DNA of 64,000 nucleotides from Bacteroidaceae bacterium (GCA_017442185.1 JAFSAT010000025.1:1-64000), one strand, 5' to 3'. Positions 44,803 through 54,474 are shown, counted from the stretch's first letter. Notes: a model not told the origin generated them from the letters alone. A program made the numbers and translations.

Positions 44803-45900
44803 TTATCTGATATGTATCTGAGGAGTACGTATGCCGGGTTTAAGTTCCCCTCCTATGTATAGTATGTTGTCATTGTGACGCACCATGATGGCACCTGCGC
44901 GTGCAAATGATGTGTTGCGTTCTACTGTTTCCCATTTGCCGTTGGTTGTGTTGTAGAGCATCAGGCGTTGATTGAAACGGTACCATTCGGGTTTTTGGTG
45001 CATATAATCCTCTTTTTTTATAAGTTGGTAGCGTCCGGATATTGCATCGGTGAATATTTCGCTGTTAACGCCGCCTGCCGCAACAATGCTACATTCGTCT
45101 GTCGCCAAGATTGCCGTTCCTCCCGAAAGGCTGACGGGTGTGTCGTTGTCTGTGACGTCGGGTAGTGCAGTCCATCTTTTTTCGTTTATGTTGTAACAAA
45201 CTCCATCTGTGTGTGTATGTGCTCTACCTGTGCTGTCCGACGGGGTAAAACCGCCCCACACGTAGAGTGCATCGTTTGTGGCTGCACACACAGGCTGAAC
45301 ACGTGCGCGTGATGGCATCGGTGGCAGCTCCTCCCACCTCTTTATGCTGTCGCCGAGGTTGAGCATGAAGGTGCGGTTCGACGGCTTTCCGTTGCAGTTT
45401 CCGCCTGTGACAAACAGTAAATCCTGTGAAATGGCACCTGCACAGTTCTCTATTGAGCAGGGTAACGAGGGGAGCGTGTCGCTCTTGCATCCGTTGGCCA
45501 TGTCGATGCTGAGGACTGTCGTGAGGGCTTCATCGGTGTTCATCCCACCGACTATTATCAGATGGCTGCCATATTGTGTGGATGCACCGTAGGCCGAGGC
45601 TGTGGGCAGTGTGCCGGCTTTCTCCCAATGCAGTGTGTCGCCAATGGCGGCTTTATATATTCCTTTATAGTAGCGTTTGCTGCCGCCTTGTGCAGCCGGT
45701 GTTTCCGGAAAATTGCATCCGCCTGCAATATATAACGTATCATTATGGACGGCGGCATAACAGGCCGACACTCCTTGCTCGTAGCCTCTCTCAAATGATG
45801 GCATTGTGCCAATCTCTTTCAATGCGGATGCGCTCTTGGGGCTGTTGATGCAGCCCAAGAGCGCAGCTCCCATGAGTAATAAAGAAATGCTTTTTTTCAT
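44803..45900 (-). CDS. nanM: N-acetylneuraminate mutarotase, NanM-like kelch lipoprotein
   Basis: A 365-residue cyclically permuted kelch-propeller protein of the NanM type, which converts alpha-sialic acid released by sialidases to the beta anomer. The signal ends in a lipobox (LLGC, Cys16), so it is lipid-anchored in the envelope. Kelch blades are visible: DTLYIAGGCNFPETPAAQGG near residue 55, HLIIVGGMN near 112, LLFVTGGNCN near 160 and ALYVWGGFTPSDS near 210. It is the last gene of the sialic acid operon; its ATG overlaps the transporter stop by one base. Assignment rests on context plus the kelch pattern. Confidence 0.88.
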   Translation of the reverse strand: MKKSISLLLMGAALLGCINSPKSASALKEIGTMPSFERGYEQGVSACYAAVHNDTLYIAGGCNFPETPAAQGGSKRYYKGIYKAAIGDTLHWEKAGTLPTASAYGASTQYGSHLIIVGGMNTDEALTTVLSIDMANGCKSDTLPSLPCSIENCAGAISQDLLFVTGGNCNGKPSNRTFMLNLGDSIKRWEELPPMPSRARVQPVCAATNDALYVWGGFTPSDSTGRAHTHTDGVCYNINEKRWTALPDVTDNDTPVSLSGGTAILATDECSIVAAGGVNSEIFTDAISGRYQLIKKEDYMHQKPEWYRFNQRLMLYNTTNGKWETVERNTSFARAGAIMVRHNDNILYIGGELKPGIRTPQIHIR

Positions 45901-47168
45901 TATTCCATGTTTACGGTTTTTGGACGCAGCATGATAATCTGTATCAGCAACGATAGCACTGTCACTCCTCCAAGGAGCGCAAATCCTGTGCCGAGCGACA
46001 GATTACCTAATGCAGTGGTGATGGCTGCACCACCAAGCACACCTGACATGTTTATGAAGCCATAAGCCGTAGCGCGTTGACGCGAGGGGATAAACTGACA
46101 CAATATAGGCATGTTGTTTGTGTCGAAGAATCCGTAGCCTATTCCGAAGCATAATATTGCCAATATAACGGCCAAGAGACTGTCGCCAAGACCCATAAAT
46201 ATCAACGATGGAACAATGAGCGCAAGGCCTATGCTGCTGGTATATACGCGTCCGCGTACATTTTTCTGCACCCAATTGTCGGAGAGTTTACCGCCTATCA
46301 TGGCACCGAGGAACGATGCTCCTGCAAGGCTTATCACTGCAATGGGGCCGGCATAGTTCATGGCTACACCCACCTCCATACCCCAATTATCGGCTATTAC
46401 GTTGGCCAAAAGTTCGGGTAACCAGTTCTTTGTGGCCCATCCGGGCATGCTTAGTGTGGTAAATACAAACAGAACAGCCCAGAATGCCATATTGCTGAGC
46501 ACCATTGCAATGCTCTTGGCCACGCTTGGTTGTGCTGAATCGGTGTTTTGTGTTGTACTTGCTGATTTCTTTTCGCGTCCGGGGTCGGTTACAAAAAGTA
46601 TAAGCACCACTGCGTAAATCATACCTGCAAGACCGCAAACAAGGAACACCGTATGCCAATTGAGAAGGCCCGAGAATATCGAACCGAATCCGCCGGCAAT
46701 CTGTCCCAGATATAGTCCGGTCATGTGTATGCCTATTGCCATCGAGCGCGTCTTGCCACTGTGTATGTCGGCAATCAGCGATAGGGCGGCAGGAATGTAG
46801 AGTGCCTCGCTGAAGCCCATCACTGCACGCAAAGCATACAGTTCCCAATAGCTGTCTACAAAGCCCATGAGGAATGTCACTGCCGACCAAACAAAGAGGC
46901 TTCCGACAATGAGATTCTTGCGGTTAAGACGGTCGGCTATGGCGCCGGATATGGGACTCATAAGGCCGTATATCCACATAAAGGCTGCCATAAGGGCGCC
47001 CCAGCCCCACGGACCTGTGTAGCTTGTGGCCACTTCCATTATATCTTCGGACATGGCAAACCTCATGGTGCTTAGCATCTGTCGGTCCATATAGTTGAGG
47101 AATGCAACACCCGAGAGTAGCAGCACCACAAGCCAGGGGTACCATTTCTTTTCTGTTATCTTGCTCAT
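45900..47168 (-). CDS. nanT: Sialic acid transporter, MFS (NanT-type)
   Basis: A 422-residue major facilitator with 12 predicted helices. The loop 2-3 signature is in PISGAIADRLNRKNLI near residue 72, with a second half signature GGKLSDNWVQKNVRGR near residue 280. N-acetylneuraminate uptake in Bacteroides fragilis is by an MFS protein encoded in the nanLET operon, and the same gene order is present here: lyase, epimerase, transporter. It brings free sialic acid across the inner membrane. The mutarotase gene overlaps its stop, and the epimerase gene ends 13 bases before it begins. The assignment is mainly contextual, because MFS sequence alone does not fix the substrate. Confidence 0.85.
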   Translation of the reverse strand: MSKITEKKWYPWLVVLLLSGVAFLNYMDRQMLSTMRFAMSEDIMEVATSYTGPWGWGALMAAFMWIYGLMSPISGAIADRLNRKNLIVGSLFVWSAVTFLMGFVDSYWELYALRAVMGFSEALYIPAALSLIADIHSGKTRSMAIGIHMTGLYLGQIAGGFGSIFSGLLNWHTVFLVCGLAGMIYAVVLILFVTDPGREKKSASTTQNTDSAQPSVAKSIAMVLSNMAFWAVLFVFTTLSMPGWATKNWLPELLANVIADNWGMEVGVAMNYAGPIAVISLAGASFLGAMIGGKLSDNWVQKNVRGRVYTSSIGLALIVPSLIFMGLGDSLLAVILAILCFGIGYGFFDTNNMPILCQFIPSRQRATAYGFINMSGVLGGAAITTALGNLSLGTGFALLGGVTVLSLLIQIIMLRPKTVNME

Positions 47169-47181
47169 TTTTTGTTTGTGA

Positions 47182-48363
47182 TTACATTTTGTCTGTTAAT
47201 ATTCTGCATAGTTCGTAGCTCTTTACAAGCATGCGGGGTATGTGGAAAGGCCCTTTGAAAATGTTGCCCTTGGCAGGTTGTGCCACTGTGCCGTCGCGAT
47301 GCAGATAGCCGTACCACTCGCCATATTCTGTGTCGGGGAAATGGGCGTATGTCCATTCGCTGATTTGTTTGTGCCAAATGAGGTATTTATCGTCGCCGGT
47401 GGCTTCGTAGGCATAGAGTGTGGCTATGATGGCTTCGGTTTGCGGCCACCAGAATTTCATATCCTGTGAATAGTCTTGCGGAGGAAGGTTGCGGCAGTCG
47501 CGGAAATTTATTATGCCGCCATACTGCTTGTCCCATCCCCACTCCCACGACCAATCGAGTATAGTGAGTGCTTGTCGGGTCAGCTCTTCTTCCCAATTGC
47601 GATGTTTGGCCTCTTCCAACAGGAACCATGCTGTTTCGATGCAGTGGCCGGGGTTTATGGTGCGGCCGTTTATTGTGTCGATAAATTCGCCGTTGGGGCC
47701 TACTGTTTCGAGCAGAGCTTTAAATTCGGGCTTCATGAAATCTTTCAGCGATGCTATCGACTCGTTTATCTGTGCATCTAAATCGGGGTCTTCTATCACA
47801 GTGCGTATGCGCGATGCGGTGTTAATGAGAATCATCACCAAGGAGTGCCCCTTTGCCTGAAGGGTCTCTAAATACTTTGGAGGCATGTAGCCGGGGGTAG
47901 CCACAAAGTGGCGTATGTCTTTGAACAGCTTAAGTGCCTTTTGTGCGTATGCGGCATCGCCCGAGGCTTTTGCATATTCGGCCATTGCAATGGCTGCAAA
48001 GCTCTCCGAGAATACGTAGCGGCGCTTGCGCAGGGGTGTACCGTCGGCCATCACCTCGAAATACATGCGTCCGTCACTGTCGAAGCAGTGTGCCTCAATA
48101 AAGTCGAGTGTGAGCTTAGCCGCTTCCAACCATTGTGGATTTTTTTCCACAGTGTTGTAGGCAAAACTGCAAACAAAAGCGAAACGTCCTTGGAACCATA
48201 CAGATTTTGTGCTGTCTATGAGACTGCCGTCGCGGTCGAGGCAGGTGTATACGCCACCGTTCACACGATCCAGCCCATGCTCAAGCCAAAAAGGCATGAT
48301 ATTATCCACAAGGTCTTTGCGGTATTGCGTCTGCCACTCGGTAAGATATTCTTTCCAATTCAT
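47182..48363 (-). CDS. nanE: N-acylglucosamine 2-epimerase (AGE/renin-binding type NanE)
   Basis: A 393-residue cytosolic enzyme with the (alpha/alpha)6-barrel of the AGE family. It interconverts N-acetylmannosamine and N-acetylglucosamine directly, unlike the phosphate-dependent NanE of E. coli. NPGHCIETAWFLLEEA near residue 243 carries the conserved His/Glu of the active site, and a second catalytic His probably lies in the C-terminal third near KFWWPQTEAI. Bacteroides fragilis uses exactly this type of epimerase for sialic acid use. It follows the lyase gene by 26 bases and precedes nanT by 13. Confidence 0.92.
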   Translation of the reverse strand: MNWKEYLTEWQTQYRKDLVDNIMPFWLEHGLDRVNGGVYTCLDRDGSLIDSTKSVWFQGRFAFVCSFAYNTVEKNPQWLEAAKLTLDFIEAHCFDSDGRMYFEVMADGTPLRKRRYVFSESFAAIAMAEYAKASGDAAYAQKALKLFKDIRHFVATPGYMPPKYLETLQAKGHSLVMILINTASRIRTVIEDPDLDAQINESIASLKDFMKPEFKALLETVGPNGEFIDTINGRTINPGHCIETAWFLLEEAKHRNWEEELTRQALTILDWSWEWGWDKQYGGIINFRDCRNLPPQDYSQDMKFWWPQTEAIIATLYAYEATGDDKYLIWHKQISEWTYAHFPDTEYGEWYGYLHRDGTVAQPAKGNIFKGPFHIPRMLVKSYELCRILTDKM

Positions 48364-48389
48364 ATTGCCGTTGGTTTTGAAACTGTTTC

Positions 48390-49307
48390 TCAGAATTTGT
48401 TGCAGCGCTCAAAGAAGTTTATGGCTTCAAGCTCTTTGCGCATTGCAACCTCCTCTTCGTCGGTCATATTGCGGAATGGTGTGCGGTTTTTGCCAAGGTC
48501 AAGGCCTATGAGCTTCATTATTCTCTTTCCACCAACAATGTTACCGCGGTAGTTGCATATTACGTTTATAACCTCTTGTGAGAAATTTTGCAGCTCACGT
48601 GCTTTCTCAAGGTCGCCTGCGTTCCACGCTTCGATGATGCCCACGAGGTTGCAGCCGTTGTAGTTTGTTGTGCCGCCTATACCGCCTTGAGCACCTCCCA
48701 TTGCAAGGCAGGGAAGTATCGTCTCGTCCTGTCCATGAAGCATATCGAATTTACCATTCTTATAAAGGCGGCATTGATTGTATTCGTAGAGACTTTCAAA
48801 TGTATATTTTATTCCTGCGAAATTGGGGATTCTGCCGTCCACTGCTTGCAAGAAGCTTACCATAGACAAGTATGCTCCGTTGAATGCCGGAATATGGTAG
48901 AAGTAGAATGGCAATTCGGGAGCTGCCGATGCTATCTCCTCGCAATATTTTACAAGTTCCTCTACGCGACCAACTTTTGGGAAAGGGGGTGCCATGGCGC
49001 CAATGCCGAATACTCCCAGCTTCTGTGCATGCTCGGCCATGCGGCGGCTCGATTTTACGCATGTGCTACCCACATGTACTATTATCTTGAAGTCTTTGGG
49101 TGCTGCTGCCACCCATGCTTCGGTGAGCTTGATGCGCTCCTCTTCGGTGAGCATATATCCTTCGCCCGATGAGCCATTGATGAATACGCCTTTCAGCCCG
49201 TTCTTTGCGAGCATTTGGGCATAGGCGGGAATGGGTTCGTAGTTTACTTCGCCGTTCTCATAGAAAGGGGTGAACGGTGCATTGATAAGGCCTAAAATCT
49301 TTTCCAT
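48390..49307 (-). CDS. nanL: N-acetylneuraminate lyase
   Basis: A 305-residue class I aldolase of the DapA/NanA family, splitting N-acetylneuraminate into pyruvate and N-acetylmannosamine. The GSSGEGYMLTEEER sequence near residues 45-58 fits the pyruvate-binding motif. FYFYHIPAFNG near residue 136 contains the catalytic-region Tyr, and the Schiff-base Lys is in FAGIKYTFESLYEY near residue 165. Together with the following epimerase and transporter it reproduces the Bacteroides nanLET arrangement. It is the first gene of the operon. No clear promoter or operator is visible in the roughly 150 bases upstream, so regulation is undetermined. Confidence 0.93.
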   Translation of the reverse strand: MEKILGLINAPFTPFYENGEVNYEPIPAYAQMLAKNGLKGVFINGSSGEGYMLTEEERIKLTEAWVAAAPKDFKIIVHVGSTCVKSSRRMAEHAQKLGVFGIGAMAPPFPKVGRVEELVKYCEEIASAAPELPFYFYHIPAFNGAYLSMVSFLQAVDGRIPNFAGIKYTFESLYEYNQCRLYKNGKFDMLHGQDETILPCLAMGGAQGGIGGTTNYNGCNLVGIIEAWNAGDLEKARELQNFSQEVINVICNYRGNIVGGKRIMKLIGLDLGKNRTPFRNMTDEEEVAMRKELEAINFFERCNKF

Positions 49308-49464
49308 AATTTTGTTGGTTTTATTTAGAATTTATATATATGTGCCTGACTGTTGTTTGAGTAGTTTAAAAGTTTTACAATATCTTGCAAAAGAAACGAA
49401 AATTATTTAAAAGCGCAAACGTTGACGGTGAAAATTGTGGCAGTTCTGATATACAGTAAAAAAA

Positions 49465-49522
49465 GCATTATATCATAAAAAATCCGCTCACTGTTGCGAG
49501 CGGATTTTTTATGATATAATGC
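49465..49522 (-). terminator. Strong terminator after the SIMPL gene
   Basis: A perfect 25-base-pair stem (49465-49489 with 49498-49522) with an 8-base loop, 20 bases beyond the stop. It separates the SIMPL gene from the nan operon. Confidence 0.9.
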
Positions 49523-49542
49523 CTGTTGATACTCTCTTTGTA

Positions 49543-50259
49543 TTATTTCAGAAAATAATCAACGGTTGTAACCACGCGAATTTTTTTAAGATGCGGGGTG
49601 CTTTCGTCGCTGTTTGTGATGCTGAATTGTCCTTGGTTGGCTCTGCGTATGCCGCGGAGCTTGCTGTTTGAGTCGTCGGCGAATTTTTGTGCAACGGCGC
49701 GAGCATTGCGTGTGGCCTCTTCTATCATCTCGGGTTTAAGTTCGTTGAGCAGGGTAAAATCGAAGCGGGTTTGCGAGCTATAGTCCTGGTCTATTGCAAC
49801 GCCCCTCTTCATTAGCTCGGCCTGACTGCTCATTAGTTTTATCACCCTCTCCACTTGAGAAGTAATTACGGTAATAACAACCTCGGCCGAGTAGCGATAC
49901 TTTATATTCTCGGGAATGTAGTTGGCAGCTTCGCGGTCATTCACTCTTGGTGCCGAGATGTTTATCTCGTTGTCGGTTATTCCGTTCTTTTTCAAGAAGT
50001 CTACAATTGTTTTTCTGTTGCTTTCTACGTTGGCATATAGGTCGTCGAGATTGTTGCTTACGCATTTATAGGGGAGTGGCCACACTACTTTGTCGGCCAT
50101 CACTTCGCGTTCGGCAAGTCCTTTTACAGTTACGTAGCGGTCTTTGTCTGCCATTTTTTCTATTCCGTCGCCAACGCAATTGCCCAAAACCATCAGACCT
50201 ATCATTATGCAGATGCCTACGCCGGCAAGTCCGGATAGTTCAAATTCAAATTTCTTCAT
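49543..50259 (-). CDS. SIMPL domain protein
   Basis: A 238-residue protein with one N-terminal helix (about residues 12-29, VGICIMIGLMVLGNCVGD) and a periplasmic SIMPL/DUF541 domain. The conserved start of the domain is VTVKGLAEREVMADKVVWPL near residue 44, and the C-terminal half shows LKPEMIEEATRNARAVAQKF. SIMPL proteins are poorly understood, with links to oxidative stress and to oligomeric periplasmic structures. Function here is unknown. It lies between the nan operon and the STAND gene and is transcribed in the same direction as both, but it ends with its own strong terminator. The gap to the STAND gene is 109 bases. Confidence 0.85.
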   Translation of the reverse strand: MKKFEFELSGLAGVGICIMIGLMVLGNCVGDGIEKMADKDRYVTVKGLAEREVMADKVVWPLPYKCVSNNLDDLYANVESNRKTIVDFLKKNGITDNEINISAPRVNDREAANYIPENIKYRYSAEVVITVITSQVERVIKLMSSQAELMKRGVAIDQDYSSQTRFDFTLLNELKPEMIEEATRNARAVAQKFADDSNSKLRGIRRANQGQFSITNSDESTPHLKKIRVVTTVDYFLK

Positions 50260-50368
50260 GATGTATTGTTTGATATATGTTTATACTGTTATTATCCTCT
50301 TTTATGTAGTTAATTAAACGCTTGTGCGGCTGTTTTATTTCTGAAATTTTGTTAATATTGATGATGTT

Positions 50369-53300
50369 TCACTTTTTTATGCTGTGCGCTTCTCTCTCTT
50401 TGTTTAGTCGTTCCAATATTTGCTTATAGTAGCGCGGTTTTAATGAGTATGAATTTATACGTACTCCTAAGGTGTCGCTCTCTACTTTGTAACTATATAC
50501 AGAGTCATTTGTTTCATTATATATCATAATGTTTTTTGTCATTCCATCATAGGTTGATAATTGTGCTTTCAGCGAGTCTATGCTTCCGGTGAAGTGTGTG
50601 GTCATGTCCCAATCGTTAATTTGGAGAACTAATCCTTCGTGCTTCATTCCTTGTTCTGAAAGGGCGCCATCTTCATTTGGCACAAATTCAAACATGTGTG
50701 GATATATGTGCTGTTTGAGTAATCTTTCTATTCTTTTATACTCGGCTGTGGTGCAATAATATTTTTTGTAGCTGATGTTTGATAATTTGCTGTCGCCTAT
50801 GGGAATATCAATGTCCATAAAATCATACTCCTTTGTCTCTTCGTTGAAGCGCAGCACCTTAAAGTGATGCGGAACGTCGTTGCTTGGTTCTGTGTCAAGG
50901 TCGTAGAATGGTACTGATGGATTATCTTTTCTTATCCACATTGTCCAATCGTCCATCTCCACAAGAATGTCGCCGATACGGAATCTGTCGTCTCCGGGAG
51001 CCTCCAATGCGCAGAGCAACGGTTGAAGCGGATTCTCTTTTATTATTAATTCTCCTTGTTCGTTGTAAGATATACCATCATAGTAAACGGAGTAATTATT
51101 ATTTTCACTTCTGATGAGGCTTGGCTCTCCAAATTCATTTACGGCATAATGTCCATAACTCTTATTATCGGGTATGGTCTTTATGGATTTTATATATTTT
51201 GCAGTGTAGAAATATGCGGCATTCTCATAGTATCGGCAAATTCTACTATATTCGTCCAAACTTGATTCTGCTATTATGGTATTGAAGTTTTTATCTGTAT
51301 AAACAAATTTTGTGCCATTGTAAAAATACTCGATTATAGAATCGCTGTCGTCATAGCCTTCGCTTCTTATGTTGTCTGTGGTGTAACGAATAATAGAGCG
51401 AGAGTGTTCCGTTGAATCAACAATTATAACATTTTTGTGATAGGGATATCTTTCTGAATATCTGCATGGTTTATCATCAGTGTTGAAGAATCTCTCTGTT
51501 TCGATGGTTCTTACTGAATCTAAATAGGTATATTCATAAGTGGTTTTATGTAATCCGTCCGAATCACCGAGTGGCTTGTTATCGCTTATGCTGTAATGGG
51601 CGATTAACAGGATTTTGTCGCTCATATCCTTTTCTGTATACTTGTAATAATCGTTGTAAGGATAGTAGTCTTTTATAATTATGATATCTCTTGTTTTATC
51701 TTTATATAGGTGGTAGTAGAGTATGGTATCTCCCTTTTCGGACATTGAAAAGCCTTTGTGGTAGATACATTTGCCATCGGAGGTAAATTCTTTATCTATT
51801 GCCGAGGTTATTCTTGTGGATGTGTCATAGGCATACTCCTTGGTCATATTGCCTTTATCGTCGTAGTCGCGTATTATCAGAAAGTGTCCGTACTTGCTGT
51901 TCACAGGATTGCCTTCGAGATTGAGATTCTCTACTCTTGTTGTTTGCCCGTGTTCGTTGTATTCAAAATTCACTCGATGAACACCCGAGGATATTGTGTC
52001 GGCTGTAAAATTGTCTATATCTTGGTAACTTAAATAGTTTACATCTATATAATCTTTGATTTTCCAATATGATTCCGATATTAATCTGCCATATCCGTCA
52101 TAATCATATTTTTTTATCATCACGCTATCCTCTGTTATACGGCAAGGCTTATTGTCGGCATCATAAAAAATGGTAAGAGTGCCGTTAAAACCATCGTTGG
52201 TTGTACTCAATGTTTTCCACCCGCAATTTCCAACCCTGTCGTTCATCTTTGCTCCGTTCAGGAACAGTGATGCTTCGCTCTCGACAAGGCCGTTGCTAAA
52301 GTATGTGTGTCTTGTTTGGTATGCCTTGTCTTTATTAAAGACCGGAAGACCTTTGTCGTTGTAAAATTCCAACAAGCTCTCTCGCCCATTTTCGTCTAAT
52401 GTTGTGCGTATATATATGTAACACGAGTCGCGCAGAATTATGGGAAAACCGGAATCGTCGGTGTATGTGGATATATACTGCTTTTTGCCGGGAACTTGTG
52501 AATTATTGTAGCAATATATCAAGTTATTCTCCTTGTCGTATGCTTTTTCCTGCATGCAGATTTCGCCTGTATTGTCGGGTATTAGTATCCAACGTACAAC
52601 CTCTTTTAATCTGGATTTAATGGTGTTGTCGACATCTTTATCGGTGTCGTCAAAATGGTTAACAAGATATGTTGACATGTTGTGCTCGGTAGTTAGTTCT
52701 CCATAGCCGTTTCGGGCTTCTACCATGAATGAGTGTGATGCCCAACGTCCTTTTTTGTAGAACCAATAGCAGGAACCAAGATGGCCGGCTTCCTCTTCTG
52801 TGAGAATTTTCATTCCTGCCAGCCATGTGTTATGTTTTGTGGTAGCGGCATATTTTTCAACTTTTACGTCAACCCAACCATCGTAGTAGAACAGTATGGA
52901 TAAAATGATTCCCAATATTATTAGTATAAGGGTGTTTGTGAGCTTGCGCTTCTCTATTTGGGCTTTTTTCAGTAGTTCTTCCTGCTTTGTTTTCTCTAAT
53001 TCTGTTTCTCGCTCGTTACGTCGTTTGATGATTGTGTGGCACAGAATGTCGTGTGAAAATTCTATGCGTAATTCGTCGCGCCAGGGGTATTTGTGCAGCA
53101 GGCGTTGTTTGAGCAGGTATTCAAGTTCGTCGTCGGTGAGGCCGTGTCTCTTTGCTTGCTCTATGTAAATGGCGTCGCGACGTCCCTCTTTTGTTACCAA
53201 GCGACGCTCTAAATATTGAGCCGATGTTTCTGAAATATGTCTTATTGTCTCTTCGTAGAAATCGGGTATAATGTTCTTGCCCTGCTTTATTACATCTTCG

Positions 53301-54355
53301 CGGGTGATTCTTGTTGCCTCCTTCTCTTTTTTCTTATATAGCTCGCTGAGGAAGAGTGAGAGGATGGCCGAGTCTACCTCCAGCTCGGGGTTGTTGTCAA
53401 TCTCGAATGATTCGTATTTTGCTCCGGTTACTTTTGATATTATCTCTTTGGCTACCTCCACCGAGATAAGTCCCGGGCATGGCTTCATGATAATCTCCGA
53501 TGCGCACTCTTCGTTGAGGGGTTGCAAACAGTAGCGGTTGTGCTTGAGCAGTGGTATGTGGGTGATGTTGCGTTCGAGGTGCGAGAGAAAGTCTTCGCGT
53601 ATCGAGATTACAAAATGGAACAGGCTGTCCGTAATATAATCGTTTCGGTGTTGGTTGCTTGCGCCTCCCTTTGTCCTTATTTTTGTTATAAGTGTGCTGT
53701 TGATGCTTTTTTCTACTACATTCTCAACCTCTGACTCTTCAGCTTTACGTGCAGTTAGTTCGTGGGGTGGAATGTTGTTTATAAGTCCGGCAAATTCATC
53801 GAAGAATGATTTTATCTTTTTATCGTTCTTTTGCAGTGTAAATATCTCCTCGAATTGGTCGAACATGAGTGCAGGCATAATATATACCTTTTCGCCATTT
53901 TCGGGATTCAGATATTGGAATTTGTGTCTGTGGAAATATTCCCAAAGTGTCTCCTCTTCGTCGTCGGGGTTGAATTTTGGAACAACGCACTCTTTTGTGC
54001 CTTCTATTATTTGTTGTGTGTAGCCTTGCTCGGTGCACACCTCTATCTTCAGTTTTTGGAGTGCACCCTCTACTGCCGAGAATATTTGTGATGAATATGA
54101 ATTTTGCTCGTCGTCGTGTATAAGGCGGATGTATACGGGGAAAAAGCCGTGTTTGCGCAGTATAGGGAATACTCCGGCTTTGAGCAGTGAGGATTTTCCT
54201 ATTCCCGAGCGTCCGTATATGATTGTTTGGGTGTTATATATGATTTTTTGCGAAAGTTCTGTTATTTCGTTATCGCGTCCGTAGAGCTTTTTACCTTCGG
54301 AGTATGACTTTAGTCCCAACCACGGATTTTGTGTGTTTTGTTTGTTGCTTTCCAT
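50369..54355 (-). CDS. STAND-type (nSTAND1-like) NTPase with membrane helix and repeat-rich outer part
   Basis: A 1328-residue multidomain protein. It opens NPWLGLKSYSEGKKLYGRD, a start typical of nSTAND1 NTPases. Walker A is GRSGIGKS at residues 48-55, Walker B is LMFDQFEE at 163-170, and a sensor-like SIREDFLSHL lies at 251-260. A winged-helix-like segment ends with IEFSHDILCHTIIKRR at 431-446. One membrane helix spans about 473-491. The remaining 830 residues hold degenerate repeats (YDADNKPCRITE, FNTDDKPCRYSE, YDYDGYGRLISE) and two PDZ-like segments near 1128-1190 (GDILVEMDDW) and 1241-1310 (GLVLQINDW). STAND proteins are ATP-gated switches that respond to a ligand; this one could sense from outside the cytoplasm. 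It follows the TIR gene after a 116-base gap that is entirely a repeat element. Confidence 0.85.
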   Translation of the reverse strand: MESNKQNTQNPWLGLKSYSEGKKLYGRDNEITELSQKIIYNTQTIIYGRSGIGKSSLLKAGVFPILRKHGFFPVYIRLIHDDEQNSYSSQIFSAVEGALQKLKIEVCTEQGYTQQIIEGTKECVVPKFNPDDEEETLWEYFHRHKFQYLNPENGEKVYIMPALMFDQFEEIFTLQKNDKKIKSFFDEFAGLINNIPPHELTARKAEESEVENVVEKSINSTLITKIRTKGGASNQHRNDYITDSLFHFVISIREDFLSHLERNITHIPLLKHNRYCLQPLNEECASEIIMKPCPGLISVEVAKEIISKVTGAKYESFEIDNNPELEVDSAILSLFLSELYKKKEKEATRITREDVIKQGKNIIPDFYEETIRHISETSAQYLERRLVTKEGRRDAIYIEQAKRHGLTDDELEYLLKQRLLHKYPWRDELRIEFSHDILCHTIIKRRNERETELEKTKQEELLKKAQIEKRKLTNTLILIILGIILSILFYYDGWVDVKVEKYAATTKHNTWLAGMKILTEEEAGHLGSCYWFYKKGRWASHSFMVEARNGYGELTTEHNMSTYLVNHFDDTDKDVDNTIKSRLKEVVRWILIPDNTGEICMQEKAYDKENNLIYCYNNSQVPGKKQYISTYTDDSGFPIILRDSCYIYIRTTLDENGRESLLEFYNDKGLPVFNKDKAYQTRHTYFSNGLVESEASLFLNGAKMNDRVGNCGWKTLSTTNDGFNGTLTIFYDADNKPCRITEDSVMIKKYDYDGYGRLISESYWKIKDYIDVNYLSYQDIDNFTADTISSGVHRVNFEYNEHGQTTRVENLNLEGNPVNSKYGHFLIIRDYDDKGNMTKEYAYDTSTRITSAIDKEFTSDGKCIYHKGFSMSEKGDTILYYHLYKDKTRDIIIIKDYYPYNDYYKYTEKDMSDKILLIAHYSISDNKPLGDSDGLHKTTYEYTYLDSVRTIETERFFNTDDKPCRYSERYPYHKNVIIVDSTEHSRSIIRYTTDNIRSEGYDDSDSIIEYFYNGTKFVYTDKNFNTIIAESSLDEYSRICRYYENAAYFYTAKYIKSIKTIPDNKSYGHYAVNEFGEPSLIRSENNNYSVYYDGISYNEQGELIIKENPLQPLLCALEAPGDDRFRIGDILVEMDDWTMWIRKDNPSVPFYDLDTEPSNDVPHHFKVLRFNEETKEYDFMDIDIPIGDSKLSNISYKKYYCTTAEYKRIERLLKQHIYPHMFEFVPNEDGALSEQGMKHEGLVLQINDWDMTTHFTGSIDSLKAQLSTYDGMTKNIMIYNETNDSVYSYKVESDTLGVRINSYSLKPRYYKQILERLNKEREAHSIKK

Positions 54356-54358
54356 AGT

Positions 54359-54474
54359 TTAAGAAGCTGTTTTAATTTCTACTAAATAATATGTTTGTTG
54401 TGCTGTTTTATGTTTTTTCGTATCTTTTTGTTTGATGGACAAAGGGGTAACGATTAAATTTCAAACAGCTTCTA
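54359..54474. repeat. Dispersed palindromic element, copy H (116 bp), fills a gene gap
   Basis: Ends TTAAGAAGCTGTTTTAATTT (54359-54378) and TAAATTTCAAACAGCTTCTA (54455-54474) are near complements. The right end supplies the stop codon of the TIR gene, and the left end lies four bases from the STAND ATG, so the element is effectively the whole intergenic spacer. Confidence 0.8.
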
